Positions 6,646-14,940 of a stretch of DNA of 16,125 nucleotides are shown here, in pieces (position 1 is the stretch's first letter; every line of letters starts with the position of its first letter). The stretch lies in NCBI GenBank assembly GCA_002499455.1, contig DALN01000083.1, forward strand, positions 15,018-31,142, read 5' to 3'. The translations under genes were made by a program, and so were the position numbers. The notes beneath the pieces were generated by a model. It did not search any database. It was not told the origin of the DNA and saw nothing but the letters and a program-made list of their open reading frames with translations. Source of the DNA: Methanoculleus sp. UBA77. Its GTDB lineage: Archaea; Halobacteriota; Methanomicrobia; Methanomicrobiales; Methanoculleaceae.

Positions 6646-7848
6646 TCACCCGATAAGGTGTTTCTTCTCCGCGAGTGACTGGACATAAAACAGAGCGAAC
6701 TGTGACAGTCCGAAGCATACGAGAACAACGGCAAGTATGAGACCTTGAATCAGGTTTTTGATAAGCATCGATAGGCCGAAGGTGATCATCAAGGCGACCG
6801 TAAGCAGTGCCAGAGCAAGCAGCACAATCATCAGCAGGAGATCTTTTCCTTTCGGTTTCGGGGTGGGCTCCGCGGACTTTGGTTTTGGCCAAATGAGGAT
6901 GTAAAGAAGATGAAATCCTCCGAGGATGACGAAACCTCCTATAAAGAGAATCAGAAACTCAACAATCGTGTCAGGAACAATGATAGCAAATGCCCCGACC
7001 GCAACGAACACCATCCCCACAAAGAAGAAGATCCAGTTACGTTTGAACGCGAACGTCATCATAGTGCCGCTGACCAGAGCCTGAACACCAAGCAGCACTA
7101 TCAGGGCGCCATGCATGGCGCTTGTAGCATACGGCAATAGTCCGAGGTTCACCGGAACCAGCAGGCAGCCGAGAACCAGCATATAGAGACCGAACTGCAT
7201 TCCCATGATGGTATAAAGGGATGCGCCCGGAGTGTTTGTGGAGATTTCGGACCCGGCGTGAAGTCGATGCACCTTCTGTAGCATAGAGGCGAGGTAGTAC
7301 AGGGCAATGCCGAAGAGCAGAGCGACCACCGCCATAATATCGGTCGAAATGAGGAACGGCCGGTAAATCTGTGCTGCAATCAAGACTGCAATCAGAATCT
7401 CCAGGATGGAGACTGCTGCACCGCTGACGGTAAGGTGGGTAACTACTCCGTCATCGAGTGTGTTCCGGAACCGATGCACCTCATCTGCAGAAACCAGTTG
7501 CAACAGCAGCAAACTACTGCCGGCTCCGAGGATGATCATCACCAGAACCTTTGGGGTGTCGCCAAGAACTCCCGGAATAAAACAGGTGGCAAAACCAATT
7601 GCGGTGATGATGACCCCTGAAATGAGTCCCGGCCACGATCTCTTCAATGATCCGATCGGGGTTTTTCCTATCGTTTGCAGCTGCAGGCCGAACATAATCA
7701 GAAGGAGACCGTACACGCCATCCTCATAGTAGGGCAGTGCCCCTGCAGCCACCGAAAAGAGCACGGTACTGAGGGCGAGCATTATCAGGCCAATGGCCAG
7801 GAGATGAGTCACTTCCAGGGAGATGCCCGTCTCTTCTAAAATTTTCAT
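6646..7848 (-). CDS. Polytopic membrane protein (about 12 helices), weakly HdeD-like
   Basis: 400 residues, hydrophobic almost throughout. About twelve membrane segments can be placed, including residues ~13-35, 40-60, 70-93, 98-120, 137-165, 170-190, 208-235, 240-262, 268-290, 293-320, 338-360 and 365-392, with one charged proline-rich loop (PKPKSAEPTPKPKGKD) near 326-341. Repeated glycine-rich helix pairs (FVGMVFVAVGAFAIIVPD, FLILFIGGFVILGG) resemble the DUF308/HdeD helix-pair pattern, but the match is weak and I give no function. The start is firm: ATG with AGGA a few bases upstream, a short leader and TTTAAAAAGG about 40 bases upstream. It stands alone on the minus strand with its own terminator candidate. 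Confidence 0.75.
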   Translation of the reverse strand: MKILEETGISLEVTHLLAIGLIMLALSTVLFSVAAGALPYYEDGVYGLLLIMFGLQLQTIGKTPIGSLKRSWPGLISGVIITAIGFATCFIPGVLGDTPKVLVMIILGAGSSLLLLQLVSADEVHRFRNTLDDGVVTHLTVSGAAVSILEILIAVLIAAQIYRPFLISTDIMAVVALLFGIALYYLASMLQKVHRLHAGSEISTNTPGASLYTIMGMQFGLYMLVLGCLLVPVNLGLLPYATSAMHGALIVLLGVQALVSGTMMTFAFKRNWIFFFVGMVFVAVGAFAIIVPDTIVEFLILFIGGFVILGGFHLLYILIWPKPKSAEPTPKPKGKDLLLMIVLLALALLTVALMITFGLSMLIKNLIQGLILAVVLVCFGLSQFALFYVQSLAEKKHLIG

Positions 7849-7883
7849 ATTTTTCCTATCCGTTGTATTGTGTTGTGACGCTA

Positions 7884-7893
7884 CCTTTTTAAA
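7884..7893 (-). promoter_or_regulatory. TATA box of the polytopic membrane gene
   Basis: On the minus strand the sequence is TTTAAAAAGG. Transcription starting about 25 bases downstream (~7862) would give a leader of about 14 bases carrying the AGGA ribosome-binding site before the ATG at 7848. Spacing and composition fit an archaeal TBP site. Confidence 0.5.
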
Positions 7894-7899
7894 CTATGA

Positions 7900-8462
7900 G
7901 TATTCTCCGTCATCATGACCGGGCGTGGGCAGATCGCGGTTGTCAGACACGTCCCCCTGTGTCGAAGAAATGGATCGAGCATCACAAAGAATTGCCCGAA
8001 GTCGTCCCGCGCCTTCTGGTTGTCCGGCTGCGGCATATATGCCGTCAAAGCCGCGGATGCTCCGGGGGTATCCGTTCGGACGGGATATAGCCGGCAGGAG
8101 CGCTGGAACGCCGACGGTCTTCTTCCGGGATATGCCGGATCACCTGCCGGTACGGTGCCGGGCAGGTCCTGCATGGGAGAGAACGATGAAGAGGAGGGAA
8201 GCGGGTTGGCCGGCGGTACTCTTTACATTAACCGATACCATATGGGAATGTTTATATTTAATGGTACCAGAAATATTCTGGTCCTTTGAAATGCAGCGAT
8301 TACTGCAATATCCTGGAGTTAATGCCCGGAAACTCCCCTCTTCCTCCAAGAGTTGCAGTTTCGGTATGAGCATTGTAACCAGGATCTTGATGATCGTAGC
8401 CAGGTGTTAACTGGATATAGTTGCGTGGCGTATACTGAGTTATCACCAACGTTTAAGTTGCC
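7900..8462. other. Gene-free stretch with an orphan promoter and dyad
   Basis: No reading frame here resembles a known protein or has convincing start signals. Two items stand out. A TATA-like TTTATATTTAA (8251-8261) is followed at once by a perfect dyad ACCAGAA-ATA-TTCTGGT (8266-8282), placed where transcription would begin. Closer to the next gene, TATACT (8431-8436) lies 27-32 bases before the ATG at 8463, which has no SD, suggesting leaderless transcription. A GC-rich hairpin, ACCTGCC/GGCAGGT (8142-8167), has no evident role. Confidence 0.35.
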
Positions 8463-11054
8463 ATGCCGCAGATTGAGACCGTCCCCAAAATCTGTTTTGT
8501 CTGCCATAAATCATCGAAACAGATAAACAGTGCACCCTCTACGCATCCCGTTACGGCAGGGACATCGGGAATAGTGGAGCTTGAGGGTCGTCCAAAGGAA
8601 CTGACAACGGACATTCTTAAAAACCAACTTGAAGTATGTCCACATTGCGGATACATTGCAAAAGACATCGGGGAGAAAACAGCAATCACCAAAGACTTCC
8701 TGCAGTCTCCTGATTACTGCGATCTCCAGAATCCGGATATCCCCCCGTTAGCTTCACGGTATATACGTGCTGCACGTATCCAGCTGGAGGAGAACAATCC
8801 GGAAAAAGCCATAGACTATTATCTCCGGGCCGCATGGTCCGCTGATACCATGCGCCACCGTGAGATAGCCGTCTCCTGCCGTAGAAAAGCCCTGTCCCTG
8901 ATATTTGCAGGCAACAAAACACTCGCCGACATCCCTTCAAACAAATGGGTCCCGGTCCTCGATACCATGCGGCGGTGTGGGGATTTCGACAGCGTAATCA
9001 CGTACTGTACCGGTCTTCTGGCTATTGCAGGCCCAACACTAAAGCAGGGACTGGATTACGAACTCTTTTGCGCAAAACAACATGACGGTGAGCCGCATAC
9101 CAATCTTGATGCCGCAAACAGCAATCAATACAGGTCAGGAGCTCCGGAGGCCAACGAGGAGTTTGTCATCGGCGGGAGATCCTACTCCGGCGAAGGCGAC
9201 TGTTATGGCAAAGGATGGAACTGGGTTGCAGAAACACGCACCCTTGTCCTTTCCAACTATCATGGCTCGTCAATTGAAGCATCCGGAGACCTCACCATCC
9301 GGGTGGAACAGATTGACAACCAGATCTTCAGCCCTCATGGGCCGGGAATTCGCATTCGCAACGGAAACCTGAAACTTACGGGTATTGCAGCGTTGTCCAT
9401 AAAGGGAGACGACGGAGGGATTTTTGTCGAGTCCGGCTCCCTGCAAATTGCACAAACCATCCTCATCATCCGGACAAACGATTACGGGATCTATGCGTCA
9501 GGGAACATCTCCGTCACAGACGGCAGCGTACTCGACATCAGTTCTGAAACGACAGCAATCAGATCGGTATTCGGGGGCTTAACCACAACCGGCATGTGTT
9601 CCCTGACAATCTATGGAAATCGTGCAGGAATTGACCTTGCGGGAGATATGAATCTCTCCGTAGGGGGCCTGCAGATCGAGAGCCCTGAGGGATGCGGAAT
9701 TCTGATTCACCACGGTTCTATATCTGTATCTTCTGCTGTTTTTGACGCCTCCTGCGGCGATACAGGTATTCGTCTGGAGGAGGGCAGTCTCACCGTTGAC
9801 GTTTCGACATTTGATCTGAATGCAACATCCTGTGTGCAGGTAAACGGTTCGTGCAATATTCTCCGGTCGAATGGTACTCTGTCAGGAGAGGATTATGGGT
9901 GTTTTGTTTCCCGGAATATGGATCTTTCCGGGGACTACGAAATCTCCGGAAAAACTGCCATCGCGGTTGGAGGAAACCTGCAGATACAAAACGGAAATAT
10001 CACTGCATCCGGGGAGACCGGAATATCTGTTGGAGGTGACCTGAACTATCTCGGGGGAGGTCTGATGCTTACAGGAGATACGGCAATGCAGATTGCAGGT
10101 AATGCAGAAATTTCCGGTGGCCGGATTATGGGGATTGGCAGGATCAACGGAATTGTGGTGAACGGCTCCTATACCATGTCCGGCGGGGATATATCTGTCT
10201 CCGGGGAGGCTGAAGACGGCATGCGGATTTCCGGGAAAAAGATGACCTCGACCTTTGGATCCATCACCGTATCCGGCCGTAAAAACGGACTGGTTGTGGC
10301 AGGATCTGCGGTAATTGAAAGTATTAATCTCTCGGCTTCCGGTAATGTCGGATTTTCTGTGGGTAAATCGCTGAAAATTGAACGTGGTCGTCTGAAAGTT
10401 ACTGGTGTGGAGATCGGTCTTTCGGTGAAAGAGGGCAACCTGATCCTTGGTACCGTGGTAAATATGAATGCAAATGGTAATGTGGGGATTTATACGACAA
10501 AGGATATCGGCATCCATGGAGCGACCGTCATTGTTACCGGCAGGTTTGGCGGAATTGTATCCGAGAAAGGCAATCTGATTATTACCAACGGGAGAGTGGA
10601 GATTACAGCGGATGATTACGGGGTGCTCATCCCGTCAGGATCAGCAAAGATCCCTTGCGGGATTATCAGGATTACCAATTCACGGATGAGGGATTCGGGG
10701 GGCTGTGGTATTGTTGTTGAGAAGGGAGATCTCGAATTAGGGGGCGTTGTAACGATTGAAAGTGAGAATTACGGGGTGTCCGTGCCGTGTGGGGAGATAT
10801 CCATGATGGCCGGTAAAATTGAGGCTTACGGTTTCCGGGCCGGCATCACGGGGAAGTCACTGACTATCAAGGAGGCAGCTCTTACTGTGTACGGGAAGAC
10901 AGAGGGGGCGGTTGTTCTCACGGAGCGAGGACCCTGGAATGATGCAGGAGTCGTTGTTCAGGCAGGAAAATCGGGGAAATCCGCGACAGATGAGGTTTAC
11001 TCCGGCCAGCGGTTCCTCCATGCCTATACGGAACGTGTCCCTGATGCATCGTGA
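8463..11054 (+). CDS. Zinc/TPR-like N-terminus fused to a long beta-solenoid, no export signal
   Basis: 863 residues. The N-terminus is polar and opens with CFVC (Cys11, Cys14), paired with CPHC (Cys59, Cys62): a four-Cys zinc site resembling DUF2225 proteins. It is followed by helical, TPR-like sequence (residues ~97-150: ARIQLEENNPEKAIDYYLRA; a second set at ~163-206). At ~235-281 comes an entry motif, VIGGRSYSGEG, GWNWVAETRTLVLSNY, then SIEASGDLTIRV. From there to ~840 about 25 coils of 20-24 residues repeat an x-G-I-x-V-x-G-[ND]-L-x-I pattern, for example GISVGGDLNYLGGGLMLTGD and GIVSEKGNLIITNGRVEITA. This is a right-handed parallel beta-helix of the type normally found in exported adhesin-like proteins. 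There is no signal peptide or membrane segment, so it should be cytosolic. Start: ATG without SD, probably leaderless. GC content is lower than at the window ends. Function unknown. Confidence 0.85.
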   Translation: MPQIETVPKICFVCHKSSKQINSAPSTHPVTAGTSGIVELEGRPKELTTDILKNQLEVCPHCGYIAKDIGEKTAITKDFLQSPDYCDLQNPDIPPLASRYIRAARIQLEENNPEKAIDYYLRAAWSADTMRHREIAVSCRRKALSLIFAGNKTLADIPSNKWVPVLDTMRRCGDFDSVITYCTGLLAIAGPTLKQGLDYELFCAKQHDGEPHTNLDAANSNQYRSGAPEANEEFVIGGRSYSGEGDCYGKGWNWVAETRTLVLSNYHGSSIEASGDLTIRVEQIDNQIFSPHGPGIRIRNGNLKLTGIAALSIKGDDGGIFVESGSLQIAQTILIIRTNDYGIYASGNISVTDGSVLDISSETTAIRSVFGGLTTTGMCSLTIYGNRAGIDLAGDMNLSVGGLQIESPEGCGILIHHGSISVSSAVFDASCGDTGIRLEEGSLTVDVSTFDLNATSCVQVNGSCNILRSNGTLSGEDYGCFVSRNMDLSGDYEISGKTAIAVGGNLQIQNGNITASGETGISVGGDLNYLGGGLMLTGDTAMQIAGNAEISGGRIMGIGRINGIVVNGSYTMSGGDISVSGEAEDGMRISGKKMTSTFGSITVSGRKNGLVVAGSAVIESINLSASGNVGFSVGKSLKIERGRLKVTGVEIGLSVKEGNLILGTVVNMNANGNVGIYTTKDIGIHGATVIVTGRFGGIVSEKGNLIITNGRVEITADDYGVLIPSGSAKIPCGIIRITNSRMRDSGGCGIVVEKGDLELGGVVTIESENYGVSVPCGEISMMAGKIEAYGFRAGITGKSLTIKEAALTVYGKTEGAVVLTERGPWNDAGVVVQAGKSGKSATDEVYSGQRFLHAYTERVPDAS

Positions 11055-11263
11055 TGCGGGTCAGGTCAACCCCATTTTCATAGGAATGCAGGAATCATCC
11101 CCCGGGAGGGGGATCTGCTTGAGGAAGATGTTCGCTTCGCCCGGCATCCCGGATGGTATGAGGGCGCATTGATTCGAGCAGATAGGCGGGAGAAGAACCA
11201 CGGTATTAGAGGTCGGCGATCGCTGAAATGTTCATCCACTGCCTTGTCCGGTCTTAGGACCAT

Positions 11264-11277
11264 AAAAATGTATTTTT
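11264..11277. terminator. Bidirectional terminator candidate between convergent genes
   Basis: AAAAAT (11264-11269), two bases, then ATTTTT (11272-11277) give a five-T run on each strand. It lies between the beta-solenoid gene (ending 11054, plus) and the TPR gene (ending 11351, minus), so it could stop transcripts from both sides. The rest of the gap 11055-11350 holds no gene that I can support. Confidence 0.4.
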
Positions 11278-11350
11278 CTCATGACTGCTTACCGGTCCTT
11301 TGTTGTGCGGCAGCGTCGAAAGTTGTGGTGTGTGGTAACTTAATGCTGCC

Positions 11351-11680
11351 TCAACGGCCGCAATACAGTTCGATTGATTTCGCAATACACTGCGTTGCTT
11401 CTGCGTCCCTCCCAACCGATCTCAAACTCATTCCCTTGTTGAACCATGCATCTGCATGATAGGGATCGATCCTGATTGCCTGATCGTAACTTGCGATTGC
11501 CTGCTCATGCTGACCGAGGTAGTCGCAGCAATCCCCCATCAGGGCAAACGCCCCCGGGTGCTGCGGTTCCATGTCAATTGCCTTCCTCAGGCATTCCACT
11601 GCAGCGGCGTGATCTCCTCGCATCGACTTTTCCTGTGCCTGTCGGATCAGGTGTTCCGTGTTGAAGTTAAATGTCTGCAT
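11351..11680 (-). CDS. Small tetratricopeptide-repeat protein
   Basis: 109 residues made almost wholly of three TPR units: ~8-40 (DHAAAVECLRKAIDMEP), ~41-75 (GQHEQAIASYDQAIRIDP) and ~76-106 (ADAWFNKGMSLRSVGRDAEA). Each shows the small-residue/aromatic spacing of TPR helices. TPRs bind partner proteins; no enzymatic domain is present. The ATG at 11680 is preferred over one 24 codons upstream because AGGAAAGG and GGAG precede it closely and the TPR pattern begins just after it. It is soluble, with no signal peptide. It lies convergent to the TPR-containing beta-solenoid gene and divergent from the PAS/GAF regulator, whose shared promoter region carries repeated GCACA elements. A role as an adaptor with either neighbour is inference. 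Confidence 0.8.
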   Translation of the reverse strand: MQTFNFNTEHLIRQAQEKSMRGDHAAAVECLRKAIDMEPQHPGAFALMGDCCDYLGQHEQAIASYDQAIRIDPYHADAWFNKGMSLRSVGRDAEATQCIAKSIELYCGR

Positions 11681-11708
11681 CTCCGCTTTACCTTTCCTGT
11701 GGTCACAC

Positions 11709-11862
11709 GGCACATCATCAGTTGTCCTGTGCCAAAATAAGATGGAATCCACCCTTTATTATGAATTTGCACACTAATTTCGCCATATAAGTCTGCAATG
11801 AAAATATGCACCATAGTGTGCCATGCACATTTTGATATGCATTTTGCCGTGATCCTGCACAC
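11709..11862. promoter_or_regulatory. GCACA/TGTGC element cluster in the divergent promoter region
   Basis: The pentamer GCACA or its complement TGTGC occurs six times: 11710, 11728, 11769, 11817, 11825 and 11857. The first two form a dyad, GGCACA-N13-TGTGCC (11709-11733), close to the expected start of the TPR transcript (TATA-like TTCATAATAAAG on the minus strand near 11754-11765). Chance would give well under one copy in 150 bases. The cluster looks like an operator set, plausibly bound by the winged-helix regulator encoded alongside. Confidence 0.45.
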
Positions 11863-11961
11863 CCTTAGATGCCGTCGCAGTTACGGGTATGGCTGTGTGT
11901 TGAATACGCGCCGGAAAGAAGGGCACCCGGCAGAATCTCCGATACTCGTTTAGGGGCCTGC

Positions 11962-11980
11962 AAATAAAAAAATTTACTAT
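11962..11980 (+). promoter_or_regulatory. TATA region of the PAS/GAF regulator gene
   Basis: AAATAAAAAAATTTACTAT lies about 22-40 bases upstream of the ATG at 12002, which has no SD in the preceding CCTAATTCCCTTGT. The spacing fits a leaderless archaeal transcript starting at or just before the ATG. Confidence 0.45.
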
Positions 11981-12001
11981 GCCAGCACCTAATTCCCTTG
12001 T

Positions 12002-14422
12002 ATGAGCGTGCTCGATCAGGAGAGGATGGATCGAATCAAACAATACCTGAAATGGAACCCGCGGGGGATGACCATCTCGGATGTCTCTTCTAAACTGCAT
12101 ATGAACAGGAATCTTGTATCGAAATATCTCGATATGCTCCTCATCTCCGGGCAGGTCGACATGCAGGAGATTGGAGCTGCAAAGGTATACTTCCTCTCCC
12201 ATCGCGTCCCCATATCTGCCATGCTTGACTTCTCTTCCGACATGGTCGTTGTTCTCGATGATGAGAACAGGATCCTGAAGGTCAACGAACCGATGCTCGT
12301 AGCGCTCAACGAAGATCGGGAATCGGTCGTCGGCACGAGTATACATATCTCACAAAACCCCATTCTCGTTGCACTGAAGAACAATCTATCACCGCCGGAG
12401 TTACGCGACGCACCAGACCGGATCATTGAGATGCGCTGCGTTCTGCAGGAAACAGAGCGTCATTTCCGCGTGAAACGGATGCCGACGGTATTTGAGGATG
12501 GAGCCCGGGGTATCACGCTGATCATTGAGGATATCACCGATCAGGTTGCCTCTCAGGAGAGGCTCCGGGTGAGTGAGGCCCGGTACCGGGGTATCATCGA
12601 GGATCAGACCGAGTTTATCGTCCGGTGCATGCCGGACGGCACCGCCACGTTTGTGAATGCTGCGTATGCCCGGTATTCTGAGGAGCGCGTGGAGCATCTC
12701 ATCGGGAAGCCCTTTATTCCCCGTATATGCAATGAAGATGCCCATGCGAGGGATCAGGCATTTCGGTCGCTGAGCCGCGATCATCCGGTCTCCACGTTCG
12801 AATGCCGGATACATCATCCTTCAGGGCGGATCCGCTGGAATACGTGGACAATGCGCGCGTTCTTTGATACCTCCGACCACCTCTCCGAATGTCAGGGCAT
12901 GGGCAGGGATATCACCGAGAAGCGCGAGGCTGCAGCGAAGATCAACGACTATATCAGAGGGATGGAGTTCCTCTCGCAGACCGGTATGGCCTTTATGGAC
13001 ATGGGCGAAGATGATGACATCTACGATTACGTTGTGCGGCAGGTCTACTCGCTCGCCCCGCTACCTCTGGTATGGATCGACATCATCGATGGACCTACGC
13101 AAAACCTCGTTCTCAAAAGTATTGTCGGGGATTCTACTGCACTGGAGATAACGGAGCAATCCCCGGGAACGCGCCCCGCGGGGATGCTTTTTCTTATTAA
13201 TAAGGCCGACATGACGGAACTTATCCAGTGCAGGAGTCTTGTAAAGGTGCCTCCACGCTCCCGGCTTCTGCATAAACAGATTGTGGAAACAGCAGGAGAA
13301 CTTGACATCTATCTGATGGGGCTTGTCTCCAAGGGAAGACTCATCGGCAATGTCGGGATAAGCCAGAAACGTGGCTCCTTGCTGCCGAATAAGGATCTCA
13401 TCGAGGCGCTCATCCGGCAGGCTGCGATTGCGATTGATAGGAGGGTTGCCAACGACACCCTCAAGAAGAGCCTGGCGCGCGAAAAAGTGCAGGTCCAAAA
13501 CCTGCAGTTCCTCTCCCGGACCGCGATGAACTTCATCGAGATGGAGGACTCGGTAGATCTCTACCGTTACATTGCGGATCGCCTCTACGATCTCGTCCCG
13601 GAGAGTGTCATCGGCATCAACTCGTTCGATCCAGAGCAGAGGGAGTTTACGCTCCGTGCTGTTGTGGGAGAAGAAGAGCAGACCAATGCGCTCTGGGAGG
13701 CTCTCGGGATCGTCAATCCGCTCGGGGTATCGTTTCCTATCAGTGAGTTGCCCCTGTCCGAGACGGACTTCCATAAAGGTGCACTCATTGAAGTTTTATC
13801 GCCGTACGATCTCTGTTTCCACAGGATCCCACAGGAGCGTTGCGTACAGGCTCAAGAGAGATTAAGACCTGGCCGGGGTTTTTGCATGGGGTTTGCCTGT
13901 AAGGGCGAGATTTTTGGTAATATCCTGATTGAGTTGTTTCGACCGGGCGATGTTACGAACAGGGAGACCGTCGAGGCATTTGTTAACCAGGCTTCAGTTG
14001 CCCTGTTACGGCGATTTGCAAGGGAGTGCAACCGCGAAGGCAGAGAGTTCTTCCGGCTGCTCGTAGAGCAGATGCCGTATCCCATCGTTATCCTCGACCG
14101 GGACGGGTGCATCCTTGATGCAAACAAACTCGCTGCAACCCTTGTCGGGTGCCGCGACGCGGCCGAACTTGCCGGGAGGTCGTTTCGCGAGTATATGGAG
14201 AGTGGAGCAGATCTTCCTCCCGGGTTGTTACGGTGCCTGGTCTCCTATGAGAGCAGTGATCTGTCCTGCCGTTTGTGTCTGCGGTCTTCCGGCAACGGCA
14301 TACGTGATGTAGAGGCCTGGGGTAGAATGGTTCGATATGACCGGAAACCTGCCCTGTATCTGGTCTTGCGTCCGCTCTCATCCGGAGAGGAGGATATTCC
14401 GTCTTCCTCTGCCCGGTGTTGA
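12002..14422 (+). CDS. Winged-helix PAS-PAS-GAF-GAF-PAS sensory regulator
   Basis: 806 residues, no membrane segment. Residues ~8-66 form a winged helix-turn-helix (MTISDVSSKLHMNRNLVSKY, wing near AAKVYFL). PAS1 spans ~72-185 (DMVVVLDDENRILKVNEPM, ending IIEDITDQ) and PAS2 ~194-308 (YRGIIEDQTEFIVRC, ending GMGRDITEKREA). GAF1 (~320-480, opening EFLSQTGMAFMDM) and GAF2 (~501-665, opening QFLSRTAMNFIEM) resemble each other, suggesting tandem duplication. PAS3 covers ~681-790 (FRLLVEQMPYPIVILDRDGC). There is no histidine-kinase, receiver or cyclase domain, so output should be by the N-terminal DNA-binding domain: a cytosolic one-component regulator. Ligands cannot be read from the sequence. It is probably leaderless. 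The shared GCACA-rich upstream region suggests autoregulation and control of the TPR gene. Confidence 0.85.
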   Translation: MSVLDQERMDRIKQYLKWNPRGMTISDVSSKLHMNRNLVSKYLDMLLISGQVDMQEIGAAKVYFLSHRVPISAMLDFSSDMVVVLDDENRILKVNEPMLVALNEDRESVVGTSIHISQNPILVALKNNLSPPELRDAPDRIIEMRCVLQETERHFRVKRMPTVFEDGARGITLIIEDITDQVASQERLRVSEARYRGIIEDQTEFIVRCMPDGTATFVNAAYARYSEERVEHLIGKPFIPRICNEDAHARDQAFRSLSRDHPVSTFECRIHHPSGRIRWNTWTMRAFFDTSDHLSECQGMGRDITEKREAAAKINDYIRGMEFLSQTGMAFMDMGEDDDIYDYVVRQVYSLAPLPLVWIDIIDGPTQNLVLKSIVGDSTALEITEQSPGTRPAGMLFLINKADMTELIQCRSLVKVPPRSRLLHKQIVETAGELDIYLMGLVSKGRLIGNVGISQKRGSLLPNKDLIEALIRQAAIAIDRRVANDTLKKSLAREKVQVQNLQFLSRTAMNFIEMEDSVDLYRYIADRLYDLVPESVIGINSFDPEQREFTLRAVVGEEEQTNALWEALGIVNPLGVSFPISELPLSETDFHKGALIEVLSPYDLCFHRIPQERCVQAQERLRPGRGFCMGFACKGEIFGNILIELFRPGDVTNRETVEAFVNQASVALLRRFARECNREGREFFRLLVEQMPYPIVILDRDGCILDANKLAATLVGCRDAAELAGRSFREYMESGADLPPGLLRCLVSYESSDLSCRLCLRSSGNGIRDVEAWGRMVRYDRKPALYLVLRPLSSGEEDIPSSSARC

Positions 14423-14640
14423 GCCGGTCGTCAGCCTGCGGGGTTGGAAGGGGTGGAGCAGGGCCTTTGACGTGGGGGGTGCGCCGCTCCAGAAGGCGTC
14501 GAGAATGCTCTACGCTCTTCCCCTTGCACGTCGGGGAGGTTCGGCGCTCCCGCCCGCGGCCGACGGCTACGCACGCGCGAGGGAGAAGACCGGGGTCTGC
14601 CTCGCGACGCCTTCCAGGAGGCGGATATCCCGGGATCACC

Positions 14641-14799
14641 AGGCAGAACTACCTCGACTGCGACGAGGAGATCGCGGAGAGGGCGGTCGGGATCGTGAAG
14701 GAACCCGTCGAGTCGGGGAAGATCCCGGAGGAGCGGATCGACGAGTCCTGCGGCCGGATCCTCAGGCTGAAGATGGAGCACCTGGATGGGATGCCCTGA
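14641..14799 (+). pseudogene. GH3/NagZ C-terminal relic
   Basis: A short stretch reads YLDCDEEIAERAVGIVKEP, ESGKIPEERIDES, GRILRLKMEHL, then a stop at 14797-14799. This matches the end of glycoside hydrolase family 3 beta-N-acetylhexosaminidase-like proteins (typical pattern YDEEIAERAVG...IPEERIDESYRRILRLK). The frame is open upstream to ~14416, but that sequence does not resemble the catalytic domain, and the Lys-His and Asp catalytic regions are absent. It is therefore a truncated leftover, perhaps from a deletion whose other edge lies just after the regulator gene. The remainder of the gap 14423-14640 shows nothing recognisable. Confidence 0.65.
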
Positions 14800-14858
14800 T
14801 CAGGACCCTTCCACCGGGGCACTCCGGGATGAGGGCCGCTTGGCCGCCGGAACTCCGA

Positions 14859-14896
14859 TAAAAAACCATATCCGGACCACTGTCGACGTATAGTGC
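14859..14896 (+). promoter_or_regulatory. Promoter candidate for the substrate-binding lipoprotein gene
   Basis: An AT-rich island (GATAAAAAACCATATCC, beginning about 14858) and a second weak TATA-like site (GTATAGTGC, near 14888) stand out in GC-rich sequence 45-80 bases before the ATG at 14941. No clear SD precedes that ATG. Confidence 0.3.
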
Positions 14897-14940
14897 ATCG
14901 GCTGCCGGCCGCGACCCCGGCGCCCGGACGAAGATCTGTC

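Noticed and set aside
7881..8410. Several open frames on both strands (for example 7925-8410 plus, 7881-8174 minus)
   Set aside because: They resemble no family, overlap each other, lack clear start signals, and some run into the promoter of the neighbouring gene.
14337..14861. 174-codon open frame across the end of the regulator and the GH3 relic
   Set aside because: It is out of frame with both recognisable sequences and is arginine/proline-rich, typical of a GC-rich shadow frame.
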